Below are positions 8,812-17,090 of a DNA stretch of 64,000 nt, in pieces (positions within the stretch are counted from its first letter, which is position 1; the number at the start of each line of letters is the position of its first letter). The notes beneath the pieces are model-generated. The model ran no database searches. It was not told the DNA's origin and saw nothing but the letters and a program-made list of their open reading frames with translations. The translations under genes and the position numbers were made by a program. This DNA is from RGIG8745 sp045576655 (GTDB taxonomy: Bacteria > Bacteroidota > Bacteroidia > Bacteroidales > Bacteroidaceae): the NCBI GenBank assembly GCA_045576655.1, contig JAZNGW010000027.1:1-64000 (forward strand), read 5' to 3'.

Positions 8812-8865
8812 AGAATTTGTAGCATATAATACTTTGTTTGTCAGACGCTTTTTCCTCAAATATAC

Positions 8866-8895
8866 TTGTAAAGGAGAACTTTTTGCGTATCTTTG
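8866..8895 (+). promoter_or_regulatory. full Bacteroidota promoter for the FGE-like lipoprotein
   Basis: TTG at 8866-8868 is followed 19 bp later by TATCTTTG at 8888-8895, the expected -33/-7 pair. The ATG at 8950 leaves a leader of about 45-50 bases. Confidence 0.65.
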
Positions 8896-8949
8896 CCTAT
8901 ACTAACAAAGAAATAGTAGAGAATGATAATTATTTAAATACCAAAATTT

Positions 8950-9738
8950 ATGAAAACTTTAAGATTAATTGGTTGCGGACTTTTTGCAGTCCTTTTGTGT
9001 TTTGCAATGGCTTCTTGTAGTGGTGGTGATGGAGGAAATTCTAAAAAAGAAAACCGCACCTTCAATGTTGGTGGCGTAGAGTTTACAATGGTCTACGTTG
9101 AGGGCGGCACGTTTATGATGGGAAGTGATGATGAGGAAGCGTGGGATTCTGAAAAGCCTGTACATAAGGTTACCTTGAGCGATTACTATATTGGGCAGAC
9201 CGAAGTGACTCAAGCCCTTTGGAAGGCTGTCATGGGCAGTAATCCATCTGGATTTATAGGCGACAATCTGCCGGTGGAAATGGTTAGTTGGGATGACTGT
9301 CAGGACTTTATAGGCAAGCTCAATCAGATTACAGGCGAGAACTTCAGCCTGCCTACCGAGGCGCAGTGGGAGTTTGCGGCGCGCGGTGGCAACTATTCCA
9401 AGGGGTATAAATACAGCGGAAGCAACGCTCTTTATGCTGTGGCATGGTATGAGGATAATTCAGGTGAAAAGACTCGTTTTGTGGGGACAAGACTGGCGAA
9501 TGAACTCGACATCTACGACATGAGCGGAAATGTGAGTGAATGGTGCAACGACTGGTATGGTCCGTATTCTTCTGATGCTGTGACAGACCCTGCAGGTCCT
9601 TCTTCGGGCTCCGGGCGTGTGGTTCGTGGGAGTAACTGGACCGACTTCGCTCGCTGCTGTCGCTGCGCGGCTCGCCACAGCGGCAGCACGCCTACGAACT
9701 CGTACATCAACTACGGTTTGCGCTTAGCTATGAAGTAA
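8950..9738 (+). CDS. formylglycine-generating-enzyme (SUMF1)-like lipoprotein with a possible hypervariable C-terminus
   Basis: This is a 262-residue lipoprotein: a signal peptide with lipobox A-M-A-S-C, Cys23 lipidated. Residues about 40-262 are an FGE/C-type-lectin-like domain, with G-G-T-F-M-M-G-S, E-V-T-Q-A-L-W, L-P-T-E-A-Q-W-E-F-A-A-R-G-G and D-M-S-G-N-V-S-E-W-C. The domain end has R-G-S-N-W...G-L-R-L-A, the usual FGE closing strands. Between them, from 9637 on, almost all non-core codons end in C (ACC, GAC, TTC, TGC, CAC, AGC, GGC, TAC, ATC). This is the pattern left when AAC codons are mutated at A. In Bacteroidota such domains are known targets of diversity-generating retroelements. 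It is unlikely to be a true sulfatase activator; more likely a surface binding protein. Confidence 0.85.
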   Translation: MKTLRLIGCGLFAVLLCFAMASCSGGDGGNSKKENRTFNVGGVEFTMVYVEGGTFMMGSDDEEAWDSEKPVHKVTLSDYYIGQTEVTQALWKAVMGSNPSGFIGDNLPVEMVSWDDCQDFIGKLNQITGENFSLPTEAQWEFAARGGNYSKGYKYSGSNALYAVAWYEDNSGEKTRFVGTRLANELDIYDMSGNVSEWCNDWYGPYSSDAVTDPAGPSSGSGRVVRGSNWTDFARCCRCAARHSGSTPTNSYINYGLRLAMK

Positions 9739-10387
9739 CTTCCTCTTAAAAAAAACGATAGAATCAAAAGGAGTGTCATCCTGAACGGTAGTGAAGGATC
9801 TCAATACAGGTGAATGTTTTGAGATTCTTCGCTTCGCTCAGAATGACAACGATGGAAAAGTCCAGAATGATTACGATGAAAAGTTCAGAATGATCTAATG
9901 ATAGAAGTTTTGCAATGTAAATCGTCTTGTTTTTTGTGGTATAAATGAAGAGAAACAAACAGGTGGCGGAAAAGTTCAACGAGGGTGGTGGATGTCCGTC
10001 GGACAGATGAAGGCTTCGGAGCGCTTAGATTTTCCCTCTTCGCTAAAGATAACAAAATAACTAAGAGTTTTGTTCTTCGCGCTTCGGCGAGCGTGCGCTC
10101 GTGACGAAGCGTGAAAGTGTTTGTGACGAAGCGCGAAAGTTGCACTTCTTCGGCGCGAATATCAGAGTACTGGGCTTTTTTTACGAAAACGGTCCGAAAT
10201 GGTGTTTTTTGCGCCAAAGGTTAAATAATCTTAAACTTGTATTTTGACGCAATAGAATAGGGGCAGGCCGTGCAGGTCTGCCCCTAAAACATCGGCAAGG
10301 CTACTTTGCGTTAGCATCGCCGCTCTGTATGATGATGGTCGGCACAGGGCCGCCGTTATTGCCGATTGGCTTTCTGTGTCGTACGCC
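9739..10387. other. 650-bp gene-free spacer with repeats
   Basis: No credible gene is seen. It holds an inverted repeat (9775-9847), a direct repeat of an 18-bp unit containing GTGACGAAGCG at 10101-10118 and 10123-10140, and a GC-rich palindrome at 10259-10285 (GGGGCAG...CTGCCCC). A 28-codon stretch (10304-10387) stays open in frame with the preceding minus-strand gene beyond its stop. Confidence 0.6.
9775..9847. repeat. imperfect inverted repeat, GTCAT...ATGAC
   Basis: The left arm GTCATCCTGAAC...GATCTCA (29 bp) is repeated as an imperfect inverted copy TGAGATTCTTC...CAGAATGAC. A solo half of the same sequence lies at 42910-42938, so this is a dispersed family able to form a long hairpin. 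Confidence 0.65.
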
Positions 10388-13300
10388 TTATCTTTTGAGC
10401 ACTTTCTTTTTACCCTTGACTACGATGCCGCGGTAATCGGATGAAACGGGGCGTCCGTTGAGGTCGTAGAGTTGTTCGTCCTTATCCTCTTCGGCAGTGA
10501 TGCCCTCGATGGCGGTGTATTCTTCCTTGTTGAGGATACGTATCTTTCCGTCGGTGAGGAGGGTGCTTGTGTCCCACACCTGTGTAGGTGATGGCTGCTC
10601 TGGAAGGATGGTTGTAAATCCCGACCCTGTGACGGTGCCTATCTTGCTGAACACGGTGAGTTCCGTTCCGTCAGGTATGCCGGCAGCCTTGTCCATGTTC
10701 ATTACGAGAGTTGCTCCGCTGATGATGGAGTTGCCTGTTATGGCTGCTCTGTTGCAGATGGCTCTTGTTCCGTTGTATGATACAGGCACTTCGAGCTGGC
10801 CTCCGTTGTTGATTGTGAGTCCGGAGTTGAGCTTCATGGTGTAGACGGTAGAGATAAGTGTGTCGCCTATGTGGAGCGTCGCTCCGTTCTGTACGGTTAC
10901 GCGCGAGCCTATAGTTCCTCGCCCCATGAGAGTGGCTCCGTCCTTGACGGTGTATACGCCTCCGCCGTTGTGGGTGCCGTTGACGATGAGTCGTCCGCCC
11001 TCGACGATGGTTGTGCCGGTGTAGATGTTGGTGCCTGTCAATCGCCAGTCGCCGCTACCTTCCTTGACGATATTGGTTGTGCCTTTGTACTTGTCGGCGG
11101 TGTTGCTTGCGCAGTCGTTGATGACTCCGAGGAAGTTTTCGTTGGTGTTGGCTCCGCCTATGCGCCATGTCATCTTGTGGCCGGCTGTCTGTTTGCTTGA
11201 GCCTCCGAGTGTGGTAGTTGATGTTCCCTTCAGTCCGCCGATGTGAATGTCTCCGTTGGTAGGCCAGTAGATCATCATGATAGTTCCCTTGAGTTCGACC
11301 ACTCCGTTAGGTATGCCCTTGCTGGTGTCGATGACGAGTTGGTTTGACGAACCGACACCGTTGCCTATCAGGCGTCCGTAGAAGTTTGTCATGTCGCCTT
11401 GGATGTATTCTCTCACCCATGATATGCGGAAGTCAATGGTGCCTGTGCCGTAGAACGGGCTCTTGATGTAGCAGTTACGATATGGCTCGAAGATGGATTT
11501 TGTTCCTTCTTTCGCCTCGATAGGGAAGGTGTAGGTGGTGTAGTTGTCGTTTGCGTCTTTGGTCGAGAATTTTCCTCCGGCAAGAACGAGTTTGCTACTA
11601 TTGCCGAGAGTGAGATTCTTGTCTTCGATGCTGCTTAGATATGGAAGATGCAGAGTGCCACCACTAACTATTGTTGCTCCGTCATATCCGAAGAAGTTTG
11701 GTGATGATGGCGAGATTGTTCCTTTTCCGCCAAAGGTTACGGAACCCATACCATTGATGCTTCCGTTCATAGTTACGGTTGCGCTACTGCTTGCCACGTC
11801 AAACTCTGTGTCGGAATAGAGGTTGGCGCTTCGGTTGGTTGATGTGGTGCCTCCTGTGTAGTTCCATGCGCCTCCGTTCCAAATCCAGTTTTGTCCGAAT
11901 TCGGATGATGCGCCGATTGCGCTTGCCACTTCGCCGTTCTTGAGCGAGTTGAACGAGAGCGTGCCGTTGTGGAGCACTGTTGCACCCGTGTAAGTGTTGG
12001 TGGTGTTGAGCGTGAGCGTACCTGTGCCTGCCTTGTTCATTGATGTTTCGCCGCTGATGGCTCCAGTACCTTTGATGCTGATGCCGGCTGGAGTGTTTAT
12101 CACTATTGATGCAGGCGTGACGGTTTCGTTAAGGGTGACGCTGGCGTCTTCTTCTGGATTGAAAAGCACTTTGCTGTTGTCGGTAAACAGATTCCCGTTC
12201 CAGTTGGCGTCGGTGTAGTTCCATGCTCCTTCAGCGAGTCCCCAACTGAGGTCGGCCTTGTAGTTGTCAACATCTACCATTTCCACCTGCTTTGGTTGTG
12301 TCTTTACGGTAAGTTCACTTGTGTAGTCGGAGTACAAGTTGTCACCCTTGTATGCACGAAGTCTAACTTTGTAGCTGCTTCCCTCAGCAAGTTCGGCCAT
12401 TGTGTACTTCTCGGTGTCGGCAGGTATGCGTGCATATTCGTTCCATGTCCCATCGGTCTGCACTTCAAGAATGAACCCTTCTTCCGAATCGGTGAAGTCA
12501 AACCATTCGAGAGTAATGCTCTTGTCGGTAGAAGATTGGTAGGCGAAGAGCACTGGTGTGCGTAGGAATGGGGCGCGGTTCTCTATTGTCAGGCTGTTGA
12601 TGTAATTTTCGATGTTGGCATAGCCGTTTGATGCTATAGTCATGGCATCGTTGGCATTAGGATTCAATCCGTTGGCCGTTTCCCACTCGTCGGGCATACC
12701 ATCCTTGTCGGTGTCGGCAGGCTTGGCAAATGTCTTCAATCCCCAATTAGTAGGTGTGCCGAATGGAAGTTGTGCTTCTGAAGAAATGATACCGCCTTCC
12801 GTTCCGAATGAGCGTACCTGATGAACCATGTAGTAGTCGGCGAGGTCGCGATAAGGCAATGATGCTCCTACTTCAGGAAGGAGCGAATCGACAAGCTGAG
12901 TGGCCTTCCATGCTGGGAGTTCCGGATAGTCGTATGGCTTGGTCATGAATGTCGGGCCACCGGAATACTCGCTTTTAGGAATCTCATACGGGTCGAACTT
13001 GCCGTTGGCATTGCGGTCTTGCCAGTTGTCCTCTGCATAGATGTGATATTTGTCGTTAGCTCCGGTCATGGCATTGCCACCTCCGGCAGGTCCGTTGATG
13101 AAGAGATTGTTGGTGGCATTGACGTATGACGAGCCTTCAGAGTCGCCACCCATGAGATAGCATCCGCTTCGCCAGTTGTATACGAGGCAATTGACATATT
13201 GGTTGATGCCCTTTATCTTGTTGTTGCGAGTGTCGTTGTCGCAATAGAAGTTGCGGTACAAGGTGATTCGGTCTGCCTGAATAAGACCTCCGGCAGAGTG

Positions 13301-13873
13301 GGTGAGCAGACCCTGCCCGATGATGCAGTAGGAGATAGTTATGTCGGCAGGAGCCGTGCCTTTGTTGTCCCAACTGATGGAGAAAGTTTCATCGAGCCCC
13401 CATGACACGGAACAATGGTCGAAAATCATGTTTGTTCCGTTGGCAATGCCCAGTGCGTCCTTGCCTGATGTGCCGCCCTTACCCATGCGGAATTTCATAT
13501 ATCGCACGATGCAGTTGTTGGCACCAGAAAACGAGACGGCGTCACCATATACAACGATTCCCTCTCCTGGTGCGGTCTGGCCAGCAATGTATAGATTCTT
13601 TGAGAACACAAGGCGAGATTGAAGCTGGATGACACCGGCTACGTCGAATACAACAATTCGGTTGGGCTGGCTCACGGCATCGCGTAGCGACCCTGCGCCG
13701 CTATCGTTGAGATTCGTCACATGATATACGCTACCTGTGCGTCCTCCTGTTGCGAATCGCCCCCATCCTTGTGCCTCAGGGAAAGCGAGCTGTTGTGCTT
13801 GTGCTTGTTGGGTGAGGGTAATGGCGCTCACGCAAAGACAAGCGATGAACTTAAGGGATGATTTGTTTTTCAT
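10388..13873 (-). CDS. secreted pectate-lyase-like protein with FN3 and autotransporter-type repeats
   Basis: This 1161-residue exported protein has a signal peptide ending about A-Q-A-Q. Residues about 30-430 form a right-handed beta-helix of polysaccharide lyase family 1 type (E-A-Q-G-W-G-R-F, G-G-R-T-G, V-F-D-V-A-G, F-D-H-C-S-V-S-W-G-L-D-E). Then come D-T-D-K-D-G-M-P-D-E-W (Ca-binding thrombospondin-3-like) and an FN3-like domain (about 455-530). About 550-1110 holds repeats with N-T-Y-T-G-A-T-V-L-H-N-G-T-L and N-I-Y-T-G-T-T-I-V-E-G-G-R-L, the passenger-associated transport repeat signature. The C-terminus Y-D-L-N-G-R-P-V...G-I-V-V-K-G-K-K resembles a T9SS-type sorting tail. The start skips 25 upstream codons to reach the signal peptide. 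It probably cleaves or binds pectin at the surface. No transporter lies beside it. Confidence 0.85.
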   Translation of the reverse strand: MKNKSSLKFIACLCVSAITLTQQAQAQQLAFPEAQGWGRFATGGRTGSVYHVTNLNDSGAGSLRDAVSQPNRIVVFDVAGVIQLQSRLVFSKNLYIAGQTAPGEGIVVYGDAVSFSGANNCIVRYMKFRMGKGGTSGKDALGIANGTNMIFDHCSVSWGLDETFSISWDNKGTAPADITISYCIIGQGLLTHSAGGLIQADRITLYRNFYCDNDTRNNKIKGINQYVNCLVYNWRSGCYLMGGDSEGSSYVNATNNLFINGPAGGGNAMTGANDKYHIYAEDNWQDRNANGKFDPYEIPKSEYSGGPTFMTKPYDYPELPAWKATQLVDSLLPEVGASLPYRDLADYYMVHQVRSFGTEGGIISSEAQLPFGTPTNWGLKTFAKPADTDKDGMPDEWETANGLNPNANDAMTIASNGYANIENYINSLTIENRAPFLRTPVLFAYQSSTDKSITLEWFDFTDSEEGFILEVQTDGTWNEYARIPADTEKYTMAELAEGSSYKVRLRAYKGDNLYSDYTSELTVKTQPKQVEMVDVDNYKADLSWGLAEGAWNYTDANWNGNLFTDNSKVLFNPEEDASVTLNETVTPASIVINTPAGISIKGTGAISGETSMNKAGTGTLTLNTTNTYTGATVLHNGTLSFNSLKNGEVASAIGASSEFGQNWIWNGGAWNYTGGTTSTNRSANLYSDTEFDVASSSATVTMNGSINGMGSVTFGGKGTISPSSPNFFGYDGATIVSGGTLHLPYLSSIEDKNLTLGNSSKLVLAGGKFSTKDANDNYTTYTFPIEAKEGTKSIFEPYRNCYIKSPFYGTGTIDFRISWVREYIQGDMTNFYGRLIGNGVGSSNQLVIDTSKGIPNGVVELKGTIMMIYWPTNGDIHIGGLKGTSTTTLGGSSKQTAGHKMTWRIGGANTNENFLGVINDCASNTADKYKGTTNIVKEGSGDWRLTGTNIYTGTTIVEGGRLIVNGTHNGGGVYTVKDGATLMGRGTIGSRVTVQNGATLHIGDTLISTVYTMKLNSGLTINNGGQLEVPVSYNGTRAICNRAAITGNSIISGATLVMNMDKAAGIPDGTELTVFSKIGTVTGSGFTTILPEQPSPTQVWDTSTLLTDGKIRILNKEEYTAIEGITAEEDKDEQLYDLNGRPVSSDYRGIVVKGKKKVLKR

Positions 13874-13913
13874 GTTATTGTTTATGGTTATGGTTAGCAA
13901 ATTATCGCAGATG

Positions 13914-13921
13914 CAAATATA
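13914..13921 (-). promoter_or_regulatory. -7 box for the pectate-lyase-like gene
   Basis: The minus strand reads TATATTTG 40 bp before the ATG at 13873. It lies inside the longer frame, which also argues against the upstream start. Confidence 0.5.
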
Positions 13922-13993
13922 TGTATTTAAACCGAAACATGTGTGCAACCATCTGTAATTTCCCGTGTTTAATTCTTTTTATCACGAGCAATG

Positions 13994-14024
13994 TTGCCCA
14001 CTCCAATATTTTTGCATATTTTTG
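13994..14024 (+). promoter_or_regulatory. promoter of the beta-propeller/coiled-coil gene
   Basis: TTG at 13994-13996 is followed after 20 bp by TATTTTTG at 14017-14024. The ATG follows 22 bp later. Confidence 0.6.
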
Positions 14025-14046
14025 AGAGGTAAAACATCATATATCT

Positions 14047-15336
14047 ATGGCTAAAAGACCCGTTTCCGCATTCTTTGTGCTTTTGTTATCGTCACTTTGT
14101 GTCTGTGCGCAAGAAGCAGCCGACTCTATCAGTGCCACATCTGTGGCAACAACCTATCCAGTTCTTTATGAGTCTGCAATTGAGTATGCCGACAGACTCG
14201 CTCTGCTTGACTACGAATCCGTGTTGGAGGAAATAGCAGAAAAGAGAGCGAAAGCAAAGCGTCGCCGTAAAAAGATGCCGGAGCTTGACCCTGTTGAAAC
14301 CGAGTGCAAACGCTGTTTGCAGATGCTTAAGGCGTCAGACCAAGTGCTGATATTAGACTCGGTTGTTGTTGATAAGAACGATTTGCTTTCTGCCTACGGA
14401 TTTGGCGGGGAGGTCGGAACAATCAAAATGTCAGAAGACTGCCAGACCACGGAGTTCGTGACCGAACGCGGAAATATGTCGTACAGACCTATGGTTGCGA
14501 AGGGTGACAGTACGGAGCGTTTGCGCCTTGTGTCGTCGTATATTGAAAACGGGCGATATGTCGAAACCCGCCAGCTGCAGGGGTTTGATATGGATGGCGA
14601 TGTCAACTATCCGTTTATGATGTCCGACGGTGTGACTTTCTATTTCGCGTCGAGGGCTAAAGACGGACTTGGCAATTATGATCTTTATGCCACACGCTAT
14701 GATTCGGAGGGCAATGTTTTCTACCGTCCGGAAAATATGGGATTCCCTTTCAACTCCTACGCAAATGACTATATGCTTGTCATTGACGAGGCTTTGGGGA
14801 TAGGCTGGTTCGCATCCGACCGCTACCAGCCTGACGGCAAGGTGTGCGTCTATACTTTCGTGCCTAATGAATCTCGCAATCCGGTCGACTATGAGAATAC
14901 GGACAAGACACTTGTGCGTCAGAAGGCCATGCTCAGACCTATTACCGTGACTTGGACGCCTGAAAATGAGCAGACACGCATAAAGGCGCGCCAGCGTATG
15001 TCATTGATGCAGGCCAATAATCCAACAAATGAAAAAGGGCGCAAGGAATTCACCCTGGTCATTAACGACTACTATACGTACACTCGATTTTCCGACTTCA
15101 AGAGTCAGAAAGCCGCATCCATCTGCCGCGAGTGGCTGAAGGCACAGTCAAAACTTCAGGCTGCGCAGACTGAGCTCGACAAGAAACGTACCGACTTCCA
15201 TAACGCCTCACGGCAGCAACGCCAGAGCATGCGCCAATCGATATTGACGCTCGAACAAGAATATGAACGGCTTGTTATAGAAGTCAGAGACATGGAAAAG
15301 AAAGTGCGCAATATGGAGATTGAGTACAGAATGTAA
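14047..15336 (+). CDS. exported PD40-type beta-propeller protein with C-terminal coiled coil
   Basis: This 429-residue protein has a signal peptide (cleavage about residue 21, V-C-A-Q). A basic helical stretch K-R-A-K-A-K-R-R-R-K-K-M (about 67-78) is followed by a propeller-like part. In it, Y-P-F-M-M-S-D-G-V-T-F-Y-F-A-S and G-N-Y-D-L-Y-A-T-R (about 195-225) are typical of WD40-like/PD40 (TolB-type) blades. Residues about 350-429 are heptad-rich coiled coil. I do not recognise a specific function. It may be an envelope scaffold, since PD40 blades often accompany OmpA-type proteins in this phylum, but no OmpA domain is present here. Confidence 0.75.
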   Translation: MAKRPVSAFFVLLLSSLCVCAQEAADSISATSVATTYPVLYESAIEYADRLALLDYESVLEEIAEKRAKAKRRRKKMPELDPVETECKRCLQMLKASDQVLILDSVVVDKNDLLSAYGFGGEVGTIKMSEDCQTTEFVTERGNMSYRPMVAKGDSTERLRLVSSYIENGRYVETRQLQGFDMDGDVNYPFMMSDGVTFYFASRAKDGLGNYDLYATRYDSEGNVFYRPENMGFPFNSYANDYMLVIDEALGIGWFASDRYQPDGKVCVYTFVPNESRNPVDYENTDKTLVRQKAMLRPITVTWTPENEQTRIKARQRMSLMQANNPTNEKGRKEFTLVINDYYTYTRFSDFKSQKAASICREWLKAQSKLQAAQTELDKKRTDFHNASRQQRQSMRQSILTLEQEYERLVIEVRDMEKKVRNMEIEYRM

Positions 15337-15395
15337 CAGGATAGGGAAGGGGTATTGCGCAAATAAAATTGTCAAAAACAGTAAAATCATCAGAT

Positions 15396-16271
15396 ATGAA
15401 AGTGTTCCCACCATCAGAACTGATCATCAATGCAGATGGTAGCATATTCCATCTGCACATCACTCCAGAGCAATTGGCAAATAAGGTTATTCTTTGTGGC
15501 GACCCTGGAAGAGTCGACACCGTAGCGGCACATTTTGACTCGAAAGAATGTGATGTGTCAAGCCGTGAGTTTCACACCATCACCGGCACTTACAAGGGCA
15601 AACGCATAACGGTGCTTTCCACCGGTATAGGATGTGACAATTGCGACATCGTGATGAACGAACTCGATGCGCTCAAGAACATTGACTTCGCCACGCGAAC
15701 AGAAAAGCCCCAACTCACAAGCCTCGAAATTGTGCGCATCGGAACTTGTGGCGGTTTGCAGCCCTACACTCCTACGGGCACTTTCATCTGTTCCGAGAAA
15801 TCCATCGGTTTCGACGGACTGCTCAATTTCTATGCAGGGCGCAACCGGGTGTGCGATCTTGAGTTTGAAGAAGCATTCAAGAGCCACATGAATTGGAATC
15901 CGCAACTTGGAGCGCCTTATGTTATCGACAACAATGCCGAACTCCTCAACCGCATCCTTCAGCCCGAACTCGGCATGGTCAAGGGAGTGACAATCGCTTG
16001 CGGCGGATTTTTCGGACCTCAAGGCAGAGAACTCCGGGTGCCGCTTGCCGATCCAAAGCAGAACGAAAAGATTGAATGTTTTGAATATCAAGGCCACCGC
16101 ATCACAAACTTCGAGATGGAGTCCTCAGCCATAGCAGGACTCAGCGCCCTGATGGGCCATCGCGCCCTCACCGTCTGCATGGTCATAGCCAACCGAGTGG
16201 CAAAGGAAGCAAACACTGGCTACAAGAACCAGATTGACGACTTGATAAGAATTGTTCTTGACAGGATTTGA
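15396..16271 (+). CDS. nucleoside phosphorylase, uridine-phosphorylase-like
   Basis: This 291-residue cytoplasmic enzyme of the PNP/UDP family phosphorolyses a nucleoside to base and ribose-1-phosphate. The phosphate-binding loop C-G-D-P-G-R-V-D is near 35. Further motifs are S-T-G-I-G-C-D-N, E-I-V-R-I-G-T-C-G-G-L-Q near 115 (base/ribose site) and F-E-M-E-S-S-A-I-A-G-L near 245 (ribose-binding M-E-S). An in-frame TTG lies 27 bp upstream, but the ATG at 15396 is the better start. The gap of 59 bp to the preceding gene allows co-transcription. It would suit salvage of nucleosides such as those released by the nuclease locus at 26-38 kb, but the link is inference. Confidence 0.88.
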   Translation: MKVFPPSELIINADGSIFHLHITPEQLANKVILCGDPGRVDTVAAHFDSKECDVSSREFHTITGTYKGKRITVLSTGIGCDNCDIVMNELDALKNIDFATRTEKPQLTSLEIVRIGTCGGLQPYTPTGTFICSEKSIGFDGLLNFYAGRNRVCDLEFEEAFKSHMNWNPQLGAPYVIDNNAELLNRILQPELGMVKGVTIACGGFFGPQGRELRVPLADPKQNEKIECFEYQGHRITNFEMESSAIAGLSALMGHRALTVCMVIANRVAKEANTGYKNQIDDLIRIVLDRI

Positions 16272-16408
16272 TGCTCACGAGAGTTTACCTCGCATTGTAA
16301 GCATCGCGCATGATTCGGACAATCTCTGCGCCGCCCACGCCAATGCATTCACCTGTGGATGCCTGCAAACTGCTTCTTCCTCGCTCGAAACTTATCACTT
16401 CCTCGGAG

Positions 16409-16890
16409 AAAAGTAGAAAACGACAAACGACAAAAACGACAAAACGACAAAGGGAGTAAGTTTTTAAGTTTTTAAGTTTGCGAGTTTAACTTTAAACTTT
16501 AAACTCTTAACTCTTTTGTCACTGCAAATATAATGTCAAAATTTAACATCTACAAATAAAAATATTAACATTTTCAAATAATTTTCTCAAGTTTCGTACA
16601 GAGCGTGTTCAAGTCTCGTACTGGGCGTTCTTTTGACGAAACTTTACGAACACGTCGTTGTCGTTTTGTCGTTTCTGTCGTTTGTCGTTTTGCGGTCGTC
16701 CCGATTTTTTACATTACTTTATACCTGCGCGCGATATATATATATATATATATATTATAATAATAACATTAGTTATAGTGCCGAGAGGGGGTTAAAACGA
16801 CAAACGACAAAACGACAGAAAGAGTTAAAAGTTAAGAGTTAAAAATCACAGACTTACTCACTTTGTCGTTTTTGTCGTTTTCTACTTTTT
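16409..16890. mobile_element. MITE-like element bounded by inverted CGACAAA-rich repeats
   Basis: The left end (16409-16460) reads AAAAGTAGAAAACGACAAA... and ends GGAGTAAG. The right end (16853-16890) is its inverted counterpart, CTTACTCACTTTGTCG...TTCTACTTTT. The left arm has additional CGACAAA units. A second, nested inverted pair of the same motif lies at about 16652-16694 and 16794-16822. Inside are A/T-rich sequence and the alternating AT tract. It has no coding capacity. Target-site duplications are not obvious, so mobility is inferred only from the symmetry. Confidence 0.5.
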
Positions 16891-17002
16891 TCAGCAGTTA
16901 AGATATGTCTTCAGCGGGGATTTGATTGTTTTTGGCCGTGGCGACGATGATTTTATACTTCGGTAGAGAAATTCAATGTGCTTGAATAAAAACACTTGAA
17001 AA

Positions 17003-17034
17003 TTTGTTTTGTGAATGAATAGACGTTACTTTTG
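17003..17034 (+). promoter_or_regulatory. promoter of the SPFH operon
   Basis: TTTG at 17003-17006 and TACTTTTG at 17027-17034 are separated by 20 bp, the consensus arrangement. The leader to the ATG at 17091 is about 50 bases. Confidence 0.62.
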
Positions 17035-17090
17035 TGATATTAAAATGATATCATAATCATCAGATGTGTTAACAAGTAAATTTTATTATT

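Larger units (their letters stand above)
16272..17090. other. 820-bp gene-free region with repeat element and AT tract
   Basis: No protein gene is supported. From 16381 to 16412 it carries a copy of the CTCG-type 22-bp repeat also present, inverted, near 42605-42637. From 16409 to 16890 there is an inverted-repeat-bounded element. Within that, a run of alternating AT/TA (about 16734-16756) is followed by TAATAATAA. The last 90 bases hold the promoter of the SPFH gene. Confidence 0.6.

Noticed and set aside
9885..10217. 110-codon open frame on the minus strand
   Set aside because: It covers the repeat-rich spacer with the GTGACGAAGCG direct repeats. The composition is R/K/T-rich with no family signature, and no promoter was seen. 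It looks like chance frame in repeat DNA.
8950..10387. complete diversity-generating retroelement
   Set aside because: No reverse transcriptase, accessory gene or template repeat is present near the FGE gene or elsewhere in the window. Only a target-like variable region is seen.
14047..15336. OmpA-type envelope protein
   Set aside because: PD40-like blades are visible but the C-terminus is coiled coil, with no OmpA peptidoglycan-binding motif.
16633..16842. 69-codon frame through the AT tract
   Set aside because: It needs a TTG start and the middle is Y-I-Y-I-Y-I from the alternating AT run, inside a non-coding inverted-repeat element.
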